Assembly (NCBI GenBank): GCA_029052375.1
Contig: JAIDJD010000015.1
Coordinates: 1 to 10,990, forward strand
Length of the DNA: 10,990 nucleotides
Direction of reading: 5' to 3'
Source: Duncaniella sp.
Lineage (GTDB): Bacteria; Bacteroidota; Bacteroidia; Bacteroidales; Muribaculaceae
In this document: positions 1-7,637 of the stretch, piece after piece
Layout: every line of letters begins with the position of its first letter
Numbering within the stretch: the stretch's first letter is position 1
The notes under the pieces: generated by a model
What the model was told of the DNA's origin: nothing
Databases searched by the model: none
What the model saw: the letters and a program-made list of their open reading frames with translations, nothing else
Made by a program: the position numbers and the translations under genes

Positions 1-783
1 AAAGAAGTCATCTTCCGCATTCCTACCCTTACAATCGGAATTGCTGAGCATTGCGTAACATCCACAATCCGAAATGTTTGAATAGAAATTCTTCAAACGT
101 ACCTGTTCATTATCGTCAAATGATTCCTTTACATAAGAATTGAAACTTGATGTAGCATCAAGGGGGCGGTAAGGAGGATCGAAATAGAAGAATGTATATC
201 CTTGTATATGCTCCGCAGTATTGGAGAAATCACCATTCATTATCTCTACCTTCTGTAACAGTTCGCTGTCTGCAAGAATTAAATCTTCATCGCAAATCGT
301 CGGATTAGAGTATCGGCCGAAAGGCACGTTAAAGCCTCCCTTGGAATTTTCCCGATAAAGACCATTGAAACAAGTCCGGTTAAGGAAAATCATATATGAT
401 GCCTCTTCAACATCTGTCAAAGGCTGTTGGTTAAAACGGTTTCGTATATCAAGGTAGAGTTCTTTTTGTTTGTCATAATCCTCTATAACCTTAAATGTGG
501 TTTGCAGTTCATTTAATGCGTCAATCAGTAAATAAGGTTCATCTCTAATCACACTATAAGTCTTTACGAGATGAGGATTAATATCATTGATTACCGCACG
601 CTTGATATTGGGATATTTTTGTAGCATATAAAACAGCATGGCACCTCCCCCCACAAACGGCTCAATGTAGGTCACTTCATCTTCGTTGCGGAATGTTTCC
701 GGCAAGAATGAATCAATGGTAGGGAGCAATTGGGTCTTGCCTCCTGCCCATTTCAGAAAGGGCTTAGCCTTTGTTCTTGTCAT
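1..783 (-). CDS. DNA adenine methyltransferase, Dam/DpnII (GATC) family, 3' end cut by window edge
   Basis: Predicted to transfer a methyl group from S-adenosylmethionine to N6 of adenine in a short palindrome, in this family normally GATC. The frame is open for 261 codons and leaves at base 1, so only a short C-terminal tail is missing (family about 270-290 aa). Visible motifs: KPFLKWAGGK at residues 7-16 and EPFVGGGAM at 41-49 (AdoMet-binding motif I), NRTCFNGLYREN near 135-146, catalytic DPPY at 202-205, and LSNSD at 246-250. This order (motif I before DPPY) is that of alpha-class methylases such as Dam and M.DpnII. Neither the ATG at 783 nor an in-frame ATG at 798 has a Shine-Dalgarno sequence; I prefer 783 because it places the KWAGGK motif close to the N-terminus. 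The ATG at 798 directly follows the stop of a 31-codon ORF (TGAATG), so coupled initiation there is a real alternative. Base composition is clearly AT-richer than all other genes here, suggesting transfer. It could be half of a restriction-modification system or an orphan phage/ICE methylase; the partner would lie left of the window. Confidence 0.93.
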   Translation of the reverse strand, partial: MTRTKAKPFLKWAGGKTQLLPTIDSFLPETFRNEDEVTYIEPFVGGGAMLFYMLQKYPNIKRAVINDINPHLVKTYSVIRDEPYLLIDALNELQTTFKVIEDYDKQKELYLDIRNRFNQQPLTDVEEASYMIFLNRTCFNGLYRENSKGGFNVPFGRYSNPTICDEDLILADSELLQKVEIMNGDFSNTAEHIQGYTFFYFDPPYRPLDATSSFNSYVKESFDDNEQVRLKNFYSNISDCGCYAMLSNSDCKGRNAEDDFF

Positions 784-798
784 AGTTTGCGCTACCAT

Positions 799-894
799 TC
801 AGTTACATGACAAACCAAAACTCCATTTAAAGTTATCTGAAGGATTGTCGAGCCTGAATTGACTACTATATATTGTTTTTTTCATCCTGAACAT
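799..894 (-). CDS. 31-codon ORF directly upstream of the methyltransferase; leader peptide or gene remnant
   Basis: A short minus-strand frame begins MFRMKKTIYSSQ and ends FKWSFGLSCN, with its TGA at 799-801 abutting an in-frame ATG of the methyltransferase. An internal ATG at 885 would give MKKTIYSSQ. That N-terminus resembles those of small helix-turn-helix regulators known from Bacteroidetes, but no helix-turn-helix follows. It may be the stub of a decayed control gene, a translated leader, or chance. It lies between the promoter-like box at 950-957 and the methyltransferase, so it would be transcribed with it. No function can be assigned. Confidence 0.3.
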   Translation of the reverse strand: MFRMKKTIYSSQFRLDNPSDNFKWSFGLSCN

Positions 895-949
895 CTCTGT
901 CGTTGTGAAACTTGCATTAAGCAACGATGATTGGATGTTCATTCATATG

Positions 950-957
950 CAAATATA
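950..957 (-). promoter_or_regulatory. Promoter-like -7 box TATATTTG for the methyltransferase transcript
   Basis: On the minus strand this reads TATATTTG, an exact match to the Bacteroidetes -7 consensus TAnnTTTG. It faces the 31-codon ORF and the methyltransferase and would give a leader of roughly 160 bases. I do not see a convincing -33 TTTG at the right distance, and the surrounding DNA is AT-rich, so a chance match is possible. Confidence 0.45.
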
Positions 958-1011
958 CAAATTATTTTCTCTATAATTGAATATACTGAGAAAAAATGAT
1001 ACAGTTACACA

Positions 1012-1035
1012 TTCAAGGCTCTTTTCAAGGCTCTT
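1012..1035. repeat. Tandem 12-bp direct repeat at the composition junction
   Basis: TTCAAGGCTCTT occurs twice head to tail (1012-1023 and 1024-1035), followed by TT. It sits between the AT-rich methyltransferase segment and the 3' end of the CgeB-like glycosyltransferase gene, where composition changes abruptly. Replication slippage or the scar of an insertion could both produce it. No integrase or recognised attachment gene is visible. Confidence 0.8.
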
Positions 1036-1053
1036 TTAAGCATTGGACGGCTC

Positions 1054-2172
1054 TCAGCGGAGGCCGAGGCCGCTGAATATCGGGTCGAGGCGGGCCATCC
1101 ATGTGTGGTCGCGCTCGGCGCGCAGGCGCGCGGCCGCCTTCATGCGGGCCACCTCGGCCTCGCGGGCGGGAGAGAGATACCAGAGAGCCTTGTCTATCAT
1201 CTCCTCGCGCGTGTCGTAGAGGACTATCTCCTTGCCGTCCTCGAAGTAGCGTTCTATCTCGGGGTTGCGAGTGGTGAGCTGCAGGCCGCCGCACATGGGT
1301 ATCTCGAATGTGCGCAGGTGGAGCTTCTGTATGGGACGGTCGAGGATATAGGTGTCTCTCAGCTCTGTGATGTTGAGCGAGAGGGCATGGGAGGAGTAGA
1401 GCCGGCACATATCCTCGTGGCTGACGGAGCGGTGGGCATGGAAGCGGGGCGAGGCTGTGTCGAGCCTCGCGGCGGGGGTGAGCCTGTTGAGTATGGCGGC
1501 CTTGAACACCGTGCGTCCTATCGGGAAGCGCATATAGCGCGAGGCCTTGACAAGGATGTCGCGGGGCGAGAATTCTTTCCGGCCCTTGGGCGCCGAGCTG
1601 TTGTAGCCCTTGCGGAAGAGGACGTCGGCATAGACGTCGACATCGATGCCTCCGGCGGTGAGATGGTTCAGCTTGTTGGTGCGGCTGCCGTAGGGCGAGC
1701 CTATGAACCCCACGGAGCGGATGGCATCCGTGCCATGCACGGGCGCATAGGTGCTGGGCGAGCAGGCATAGGGGGCGAAGGTGATGCCGCGGCACCCCCA
1801 GCGCTCGAACAGGTAGCGTGTCTCCTCTGAGGTCAGCCATATGGCGTCGAAGAGCGGAGCTATGGCCTTCTGCTTGTAGGGCAGTTCGAGGTTGTCCCAC
1901 GCTATCATCAGCGAGGGTATCCCGAGGCGTCCGGCCTCGGCTACGGTAGAGGGATAGACCACGGAAGAGTCGTCGCAGGTCATGAAGAGGTCTGCCCCCG
2001 AGGCCCTGAGCTCCCTGACGGCGGCCTCGTTGGCCTCGTCCATCGAGGGATACGAGGCAGGATTGAAATGCACCACCTCGTGGCCGGCACGGCCGAGGTC
2101 TCCGATGATGTTGGCCTGCTGCCAGAGGTACATCGGCGTGGGGTATTCGAGGCAATAGTAGAAAATCTTCAT
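1054..2172 (-). CDS. CgeB-like glycosyltransferase (Glyco_trans_1_2 type)
   Basis: A 372-residue cytoplasmic protein resembling the CgeB/YkvP group of GT-B fold glycosyltransferases, which move a sugar from a nucleotide donor onto a glycan or protein. The N-terminal half (about 1-140) has a Rossmann-like pattern starting MKIFYYC with LMIAWDN near 88-94. The C-terminal half carries the family signature: RTFEIPMCGGLQLT at 287-300, EIERYFEDGKEIVLYD at 305-320, and the closing HTW at 356-358. A less conserved stretch near 190-245 separates the halves. No signal peptide or membrane segment is seen. It is the last gene of the minus-strand run, 57 bases after the family 2 glycosyltransferase, and probably cotranscribed with it. 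Donor and acceptor cannot be read from the sequence. The adjacent DNA on its 3' side is of different composition. Confidence 0.85.
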   Translation of the reverse strand: MKIFYYCLEYPTPMYLWQQANIIGDLGRAGHEVVHFNPASYPSMDEANEAAVRELRASGADLFMTCDDSSVVYPSTVAEAGRLGIPSLMIAWDNLELPYKQKAIAPLFDAIWLTSEETRYLFERWGCRGITFAPYACSPSTYAPVHGTDAIRSVGFIGSPYGSRTNKLNHLTAGGIDVDVYADVLFRKGYNSSAPKGRKEFSPRDILVKASRYMRFPIGRTVFKAAILNRLTPAARLDTASPRFHAHRSVSHEDMCRLYSSHALSLNITELRDTYILDRPIQKLHLRTFEIPMCGGLQLTTRNPEIERYFEDGKEIVLYDTREEMIDKALWYLSPAREAEVARMKAAARLRAERDHTWMARLDPIFSGLGLR

Positions 2173-2229
2173 CCGGCTCTTTTGGGATTGGTGTGTTTTG
2201 ATGTCGGGCGTGAGGCGGGGGCGGGGCGT

Positions 2230-3318
2230 CTACTTGAGCTTGTCGCGCCTGAGCTTGGAGAAGCCTATGATGAGCGCCCAGGAGATGAAAAACCGCTTCT
2301 TCCACATGGCGCGGAAGAGTATCCTGCGCTTGGCCGGGAGCTTCCTCCAGGGATAGTCCCTGCACTCGCGGCGGAAGAAGGGGTCGGAGGTGCGCCGCCT
2401 GAACCACTCGCACTTCTGCCCTATGCTCAGGTCGCGCGAGAGAAAGACAAAGCGCATATTGGCCCTCAGGGCTCCTATATAGAACCCCGCGGCATAGCTG
2501 AGGTCCTCGGGCGGGCATCCGGAGGCCCGCATCTTCTCCACGACGTGGTCGCAGTAGTGGGCCACGCGGTCCATCACACCGAGCTGGAGACGGCGCGTCA
2601 GGCTGCCCTCCGTGATGCGGTAGTGATAGTAGGTGCGCGGCAGGTAGACCACCTTGCGCGAGCGGTTGTAGTAGTCGAAGTTGAAGAGGTAGTCCTCGCT
2701 GAGATACTCGCGCTCGCTCTCAAACCTTATGCCGTGGCGGCGTATCAGGTCGAGGCGGTAGATGGCCATGCACGACGACCCGCCCAGGTCGTAGGTCTCC
2801 ATCTCCACAGTGGGCACATCGAAGATGCAGAGCGCCAGGCTGTGGATATCCTCGGGCGTGTCGAAGGTGCGTGGCTCGCCCTCGTAGCATTGGGGCGAGC
2901 TCTGGCCGCTGTCGGTGAAGCGGTTGCAGGTGAAGCGCACCATGTCGGCCCCGCTCTGCTCCATCAGTCCCACGGCCTCGGCATAGGTGTCGGGGTGGAG
3001 TATGTCGTCGGTGTCGACAAAGGCTATATACTTGCCCCTGGCGGCATCTATGCCGGTGTTGCGGGCCATGCCGAGCCCCTCGTTGGCGTCCTTGTGTATC
3101 ACCCTCACCCTCGGGTCGAGGGCCGCATAGCGGTCGCAGATGGCCGGGGCTCCGTCGGGCGAGCGGTCGTCCACAAGTATCACCTCCATATCCCTGAACG
3201 TCTGGGACAGGAGCGACTCTACGGTGGCCTCGAGATACTTCTCGGTACGGTAGACCGGGGCCACCACTGAGAGCAGGGGCGGCGCGGGCGAGGTCTTTTG
3301 TTCCGAGTTTTTGGCCAT
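2230..3318 (-). CDS. Family 2 glycosyltransferase
   Basis: A 362-residue GT-A fold inverting glycosyltransferase of the GT2 family, expected to use a nucleotide-diphospho sugar at the cytoplasmic face of the membrane. The opening SVVAPVYR (17-24), VDDRSPDG (49-56), NEGLGMARNTG (79-89) and the metal-binding DTDD (102-105) are all present. SEDYLFNFD (207-215) supplies the usual acidic residue in the acceptor half and is followed by YYHYRITEGSLTR (230-242), common in surface-polysaccharide enzymes. The C-terminal 35 residues are basic and hydrophobic (KKRFFISWALI), which may tether it to the membrane. There is no signal peptide. It lies 96 bases after the histidine kinase with a hairpin between them, and 57 bases before the CgeB-like enzyme. 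Capsule, LPS core or O-antigen assembly is inferred from the family; the exact sugar is unknown. Confidence 0.9.
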   Translation of the reverse strand: MAKNSEQKTSPAPPLLSVVAPVYRTEKYLEATVESLLSQTFRDMEVILVDDRSPDGAPAICDRYAALDPRVRVIHKDANEGLGMARNTGIDAARGKYIAFVDTDDILHPDTYAEAVGLMEQSGADMVRFTCNRFTDSGQSSPQCYEGEPRTFDTPEDIHSLALCIFDVPTVEMETYDLGGSSCMAIYRLDLIRRHGIRFESEREYLSEDYLFNFDYYNRSRKVVYLPRTYYHYRITEGSLTRRLQLGVMDRVAHYCDHVVEKMRASGCPPEDLSYAAGFYIGALRANMRFVFLSRDLSIGQKCEWFRRRTSDPFFRRECRDYPWRKLPAKRRILFRAMWKKRFFISWALIIGFSKLRRDKLK

Positions 3319-3352
3319 ATTTGCGCTGGATAAGTCTTTATCATAAACGCAT

Positions 3353-3383
3353 TGGGGGTGCGGTATATTTTACCACACCCCCA
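3353..3383 (-). terminator. Hairpin between histidine kinase and glycosyltransferase genes
   Basis: Arms 3353-3365 and 3371-3383 form a 13-bp stem around a 5-base loop. The single non-Watson-Crick pair is a G-U wobble in the minus-strand RNA but a C-A mismatch on the plus strand, so it is better formed in the transcript coming from the kinase gene. No long U-tract follows, so it may attenuate rather than end transcription into the glycosyltransferases, or act as an mRNA-processing or stability element. Confidence 0.5.
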
Positions 3384-3414
3384 TAATATTTCGGACCGCG
3401 GTCTCTATGGCGTG

Positions 3415-4858
3415 TTAAGTGTCAGAGGCCGTGTACTTTGGCAGGGAGAAAATAAATTCGAGACCGCCGTTGAGACGGTTATGCACCGAGATGGTGCCGC
3501 CGTGGTTGGTGACGGTGCTCTTGACGATGGGCAGGCCCAGACCTGTGCCGCCCTGCTTGCGCGAGCGCCCGGTGTCGACGCGGTAGAAGCGCTCGAACAG
3601 GTGGGGCAGGTGCTCGTCTCCGACGCCCGAACCGTCGTCGTAGAAGGCAAAGACATAGTAGCGGTCGTTCTCGGATATGAGCTTGAACCCTATGGAGGTG
3701 CCGCCCGAGTACATGGCCGAGTTGCGTATCAGGCCGCATATCATGCCCTGGATCAGGCCGGGGTTGCCCGAGACGTAGCAGTTGAGCGGCAGGTCGAACG
3801 TGAAGGCCATGCCGCCGGCCATGTGGTTGGCCTCGATGTCGCACTCTATCTGGAAGAGCAGGTCATACATATCCACCTTTGTTACGGCTATCTTGTCGCT
3901 GCCGTTCTCGAGGCGCGTCATTACGGATATGTCGTTGAGCAGGTTGGTGAGGCGCTCGATGTTGGTGAGCATACGCTGGAGAAATCTCGTGCGTGTCTCG
4001 CTGTCCATGTCGGGGTCTCCGAGGATAGACTCGAGGTAGCCTCTTATGATGCCCACGGGAGTCTTGATCTCGTGGTTGATGTTGTTGGTCATCTGGCGGG
4101 TCACGCGGGCCTTCTCCTCGAAGGCGTGCATGGCCACCTTGCGCTCCTTCTTGATCTGCTCGATGGCCGCAACCCTCTCGCGGTAGAGGGTCACTATCTC
4201 GCGCGAGATGTCGCCGAGCTCGTTCTTAGGGAACTTGTCCATGCCCGTGAAGGTGCCTCCGCTGACGGCGCGGTAGGTGAAGTCCTTGAGCAGGGTGACG
4301 TTGCGCGAGAGCATCCGCGTGAAGTAGTAGGTGACCACGAGCGTCGTCAGCAGACAGCCGAGTATCACCCACCAGACAGTCGAGTCGATGTTGATGGCGT
4401 CGTCCACGCTCTGGCTGTAGGGTATGCCCGAGACCACCTTGACGCGGCCGTCGGGGCTCATGGCAGAGCTGAGCATGAAATAGGCTCCGTCCGGGCCCCT
4501 GATGATGAGCCTCTCGGAGTCTCCGCCGGTGTCCACCACCTTGACCACATCCTCGGGGTCGACGTCGAACGGCAGGGGGACGTTGAGCGAGTATTCGAGA
4601 AGGCCGTGGTCCGAGAACACGGATATGCGGACGCCCTCGAACTCAGACCCCTCGAAATAAGAGGCTATGAAGGAGTTGAAGGGCCTCAGAGCCTGGTCGT
4701 TCTCGTAGGCGCGCAACACACGGCGGTTGATGAGGTCGAGCTGCGAGGTGAGAAACTCGGCGCGATAGTCGGCCTCGCGCTTGTACTGGTACCACAGGAT
4801 GATGCCGAAGACGACGCAGAGCGTCAGCGCCAGCGGCAGGAAGAGCTGCCAGTGGAAG

Positions 4859-4881
<23 letters not shown>
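3415..4881 (-). CDS. Sensor histidine kinase of a two-component system
   Basis: A 488-residue membrane sensor that autophosphorylates on histidine and passes the phosphate to the adjacent response regulator. Two membrane segments (about 11-30 and 169-187) bracket a periplasmic sensor of about 140 residues without a recognised fold, followed by a HAMP-like linker (about 188-240). The H-box is NHEIKTPVGIIRGY, with the phosphorylated histidine at 270. The ATPase domain shows the N-box around N387 (LIRNSAMYS), DDGSGVG at 415-421, the F-box LFERFYRVDTG at 428-438 and the G2 box GGTGLGL at 444-450. All catalytic boxes are intact. Its ATG overlaps the end of the regulator gene by 23 bp, which argues for translational coupling and a cognate pair. 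The general architecture resembles Bacteroides RprX and other PhoR/EnvZ-type kinases, but I do not assign a symbol. The signal is unknown. Confidence 0.95.
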
Positions 4882-5584
<703 letters not shown>

Positions 5585-5616
5585 TGGCAGGTCTGGTATG
5601 ATTGGTTTATTACAGG

Positions 5617-5624
5617 CAAAAGTA
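5617..5624 (-). promoter_or_regulatory. Promoter-like -7 box TACTTTTG for the two-component operon
   Basis: The minus strand reads TACTTTTG, an exact TAnnTTTG match, in an AT-rich stretch between the fabF 3' hairpin and the regulator ATG at 5584. It would give a leader of about 25-30 bases, typical for this group. No exact -33 TTTG is visible; a TTTATT lies at about the right distance. Confidence 0.6.
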
Positions 5625-5717
5625 ATAAAAATAAGAGAATAAAGATGTTAACATATATTAAATCGGACCGACAGGCGCGCTCCTCACACCCTTCTGGGGC
5701 CACGTGGGCCAACGAAA

Positions 5718-5755
5718 GCCCCCGCGCCGGCCTCGAAAGAGGCTGGCACGGGGGT
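5718..5755 (-). terminator. Long GC-rich hairpin after fabF
   Basis: Arms 5718-5734 and 5739-5755 form a 17-bp stem with a 4-base loop (UUUC in the minus-strand RNA, GAAA on the plus strand). There is one wobble and one mismatch on either strand. In the fabF transcript it is followed by GCUUUCGUU, a weak U-rich tail. It lies 51 bases past the fabF stop and before the regulator promoter box, so it most likely ends the acpP-fabF message. Confidence 0.7.
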
Positions 5756-5805
5756 GCAGGCATGGCTCGCAGGCGCATGGCCGCGGCCTTATGCGGCGGG
5801 GAGCA

Positions 5806-7074
5806 TCACTCCTCGTACTTCTTCACGATAACGGTGGCGTTGTGGCCGCCGAAGCCGAACGAGTTCGAGAGCGCGGCGCGCACGGGGCGCTCCTGAGCCT
5901 TGTTGAATGTGAAGTTGAGCGTATAGTCGATGTTCTCGTCCTCGTCGCCCTCGGCATGGTTGATGGTGGGGGGCACGATGTCGTTCTTGCAGGCAAGCAC
6001 CGAGAACATGGCCTCCATGGCGCCGGTGGCGCCGAGAAGGTGTCCGGTCATCGACTTGGTAGAACTGATGTTGAGCTTGTGGGCGGCGGGGCCGAAGAGG
6101 TCTACGATGGCCTTGACCTCAGAGATGTCGCCCACGGGGGTCGAGGTGCCGTGAACGTTGATGTAGTCGATATCCTCGGGCTTCATGCCGGCATCCTCGA
6201 GGGCGTTCTTCATGGCCAGCTTGGCGCCGAGGCCTTCGGGATGGGTGGCTGTCAGGTGGTATGCGTCAGCGCTCATGCCGCCGCCGGCTATCTCGCCGTA
6301 GATCTTGGCGCCGCGGGCCTTGGCGTGCTCGAGCTCCTCGAGGATGAGGACGGCCGAGCCCTCGCCGATGACAAAGCCGTCACGCGAGGCGCTGAAGGGG
6401 CGCGAGGCGGTCTCGGGGCTGTCGTTGCGGGTAGAGAGGGCGTGCATGGAGTTGAAGCCGCCAACACCTGCGGGATAGACGGCGGCCTCGGCGCCGCCGG
6501 CAACCATCACGTCGGCCTTGCCGAGACGGATGAGGTTGAAGGCGTCGATGATGGCGTTGTTGGACGATGCGCAGGCCGAGACCACGCCGTAGTTGGGGCC
6601 GTGGAACTCATACTCCATCGAGATATGGCCGGAGGCGATGTCCGCAATCATCTTGGGGATGAAGAAGGGGTTGTATTTGGGACCCTGCTCCTCGCCGTGG
6701 AGGGCAAAGTATCCGGCCTCCTCCTCGAAGGTGTGGAGACCGCCGATGCCGGCGGCTACGATGACACCGACACGGTCCTTGTCGAGACCGGCGGACTCGA
6801 GCATATCAGAGTCGGCCACAGCCTGGCGGGCGGCCACGAGGGCATACTGGGCATAGAGGTCAAGCTGGCGGAGTTTCTTGCGGTCGAAGTGGTCTGCGGG
6901 GTTGAAGTCCTTGACCTCGCAGGCAAACTGGGTCTTGAATTTCGAAGCGTCGAAGTGGGTGATGGGTGCGGCGCCGCTCTTGCCGGCAAGGGCGTTGTTC
7001 CATGTGGTCTCTACGTCATTGCCGATGGGAGTGAGGGCGCCAAGCCCGGTCACTACTACTCGTTTTAATTCCAT
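5806..7074 (-). CDS. fabF: Beta-ketoacyl-ACP synthase II
   Basis: Condenses malonyl-ACP with an acyl-ACP to extend the fatty-acid chain by two carbons in the cytoplasmic type II pathway. The start chosen is the ATG at 7074, giving MELKRVVVTGLGALTPIGND, the canonical N-terminus; the frame is open 41 codons further upstream, but that part resembles no FabF. The 422-residue length fits the family (about 410-425). The catalytic triad is intact: C168 in VVSACASSN, H308 in NVHGTSTPVGD and H345 in SMTGHLLGA, with K340 in SSTKSMTGH. The glycine-rich GFGGHNA (407-413) near the end is also typical. It follows acpP on the same strand with a 213-base spacer, an arrangement widely known for acpP-fabF. A terminator-like hairpin in that spacer may lower fabF expression relative to acpP. 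Confidence 0.97.
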   Translation of the reverse strand: MELKRVVVTGLGALTPIGNDVETTWNNALAGKSGAAPITHFDASKFKTQFACEVKDFNPADHFDRKKLRQLDLYAQYALVAARQAVADSDMLESAGLDKDRVGVIVAAGIGGLHTFEEEAGYFALHGEEQGPKYNPFFIPKMIADIASGHISMEYEFHGPNYGVVSACASSNNAIIDAFNLIRLGKADVMVAGGAEAAVYPAGVGGFNSMHALSTRNDSPETASRPFSASRDGFVIGEGSAVLILEELEHAKARGAKIYGEIAGGGMSADAYHLTATHPEGLGAKLAMKNALEDAGMKPEDIDYINVHGTSTPVGDISEVKAIVDLFGPAAHKLNISSTKSMTGHLLGATGAMEAMFSVLACKNDIVPPTINHAEGDEDENIDYTLNFTFNKAQERPVRAALSNSFGFGGHNATVIVKKYEE

Positions 7075-7168
7075 AATAGGCTGATTTATAGTGGAGTGGT
7101 AATGTTTTCGATGTAGGATTGGAGAGAGGGGGGATGTATATCTGCCGCGGAGGCTGTGCGTGCTCGCG

Positions 7169-7181
7169 CGCGTAATACGCG
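7169..7181. promoter_or_regulatory. Perfect palindrome CGCGTA-A-TACGCG in the acpP-fabF spacer
   Basis: Two 6-bp arms surround a single central base, so it cannot fold fully as RNA and looks more like a site for a dimeric DNA-binding protein. It stands two bases from the hairpin at 7184-7224 and about 95 bases before the fabF ATG. Chance occurrence in GC-rich spacer DNA is possible. Confidence 0.3.
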
Positions 7182-7183
7182 GT

Positions 7184-7224
7184 AAAGGCTCCACCATGCG
7201 CTATGAGACGTGAGTGGAGCCTTT
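7184..7224. terminator. Terminator-like hairpin between acpP and fabF
   Basis: Arms 7184-7194 and 7214-7224 (AAAGGCTCCAC and its complement) pair perfectly over 11 bp around a 19-base loop. On the plus strand the T run continues to 7226; in the acpP transcript the stem ends in UUU. It lies 64 bases past the acpP stop. Partial termination here would give more acpP than fabF message, which fits the high cellular demand for ACP. Confidence 0.65.
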
Positions 7225-7287
7225 TTGGGGGCGGCTGGGCGCCCGCTTCCCGGCATGGGCCCGGAGGCGGCTGTCCTGACTGCCTGA

Positions 7288-7524
7288 TTAGTTCTGGTTA
7301 GCCTCGATGTAAGAGATGGCGTCAGCTACGGTGCGGATGCCCTCGGCCTTGTCGTCGGGGATGGTGATACCGAACTCCTTCTCGAACTCCATGATGAGCT
7401 CTACGGTGTCAAGGCTGTCAGCGCCAAGATCCTTGGTGAATTCTGCGGTCTCGGTTACCTCGTTTTCGTCAACGCCGAGCTTGTCAACGATGATAGCCTT
7501 TACACGGGATGCGATTTCAGACAT
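7288..7524 (-). CDS. acpP: Acyl carrier protein
   Basis: A 78-residue acidic carrier that holds growing acyl chains as thioesters on a 4'-phosphopantetheine arm during fatty-acid synthesis. The attachment site is S37 in GADSLDTVELIMEFE (34-48), the standard DSL motif at the start of helix II. Length, acidity and the four-helix pattern are typical (E. coli ACP has 78 aa including Met). It is the first gene of a likely acpP-fabF operon and is preceded by a promoter-like TACCTTTG about 105 bases upstream, leaving a leader of roughly 95-100 bases. Nothing in it is unusual. Confidence 0.98.
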   Translation of the reverse strand: MSEIASRVKAIIVDKLGVDENEVTETAEFTKDLGADSLDTVELIMEFEKEFGITIPDDKAEGIRTVADAISYIEANQN

Positions 7525-7605
7525 AGTTGTTAATAAAGTTTGATTATGATTAGTGTTCTACTGTTGGGGGCAGAAAGCCAATGCTTCACGGCAGAGTGCA
7601 AATCC

Positions 7606-7627
7606 GCGCAATGCAAGTCTTTTGCGC
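7606..7627. promoter_or_regulatory. Inverted repeat GCGCAA-N10-TTGCGC at the acpP transcript start
   Basis: Six-base perfect arms at 7606-7611 and 7622-7627 flank ten bases and begin just downstream of the acpP -7 box. It could be an operator overlapping the transcription start or a small hairpin at the 5' end of the mRNA. It is short, so confidence is limited. Confidence 0.35.
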
Positions 7628-7629
7628 TG

Positions 7630-7637
7630 CAAAGGTA
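7630..7637 (-). promoter_or_regulatory. Promoter-like -7 box TACCTTTG for acpP
   Basis: The minus strand reads TACCTTTG, an exact match to the Bacteroidetes consensus TAnnTTTG, 105 bases upstream of the acpP ATG. It predicts a long leader for such a short gene. No exact -33 TTTG is visible at the expected distance. Confidence 0.7.

Noticed and set aside
784..1053. A tRNA or other attachment-site gene at the composition junction
   Set aside because: I looked for a cloverleaf or T-loop on both strands and saw none. The region holds only the 31-codon ORF, a promoter-like box and the tandem repeat.
1025..2518. A 497-codon minus-strand frame overlapping both glycosyltransferase genes
   Set aside because: Out-of-frame arginine-, proline- and histidine-rich translation spanning two genuine genes and their spacer.
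2068..3270. A 400-codon plus-strand open frame opposite the GT2 gene
   Set aside because: Antisense shadow crossing the gap between the two glycosyltransferase genes; no motif and no ribosome-binding or promoter context.
5704..7068. A 454-codon plus-strand open frame opposite fabF
   Set aside because: Shadow of fabF; glycine- and valine-rich with no recognisable domain, while the minus frame carries the full FabF triad.
7075..7197. A 41-residue N-terminal extension of FabF
   Set aside because: The frame is open upstream, but the residues are unlike any FabF and run through the hairpin at 7184-7224. MELKRVVVTG at 7074 is the family N-terminus.
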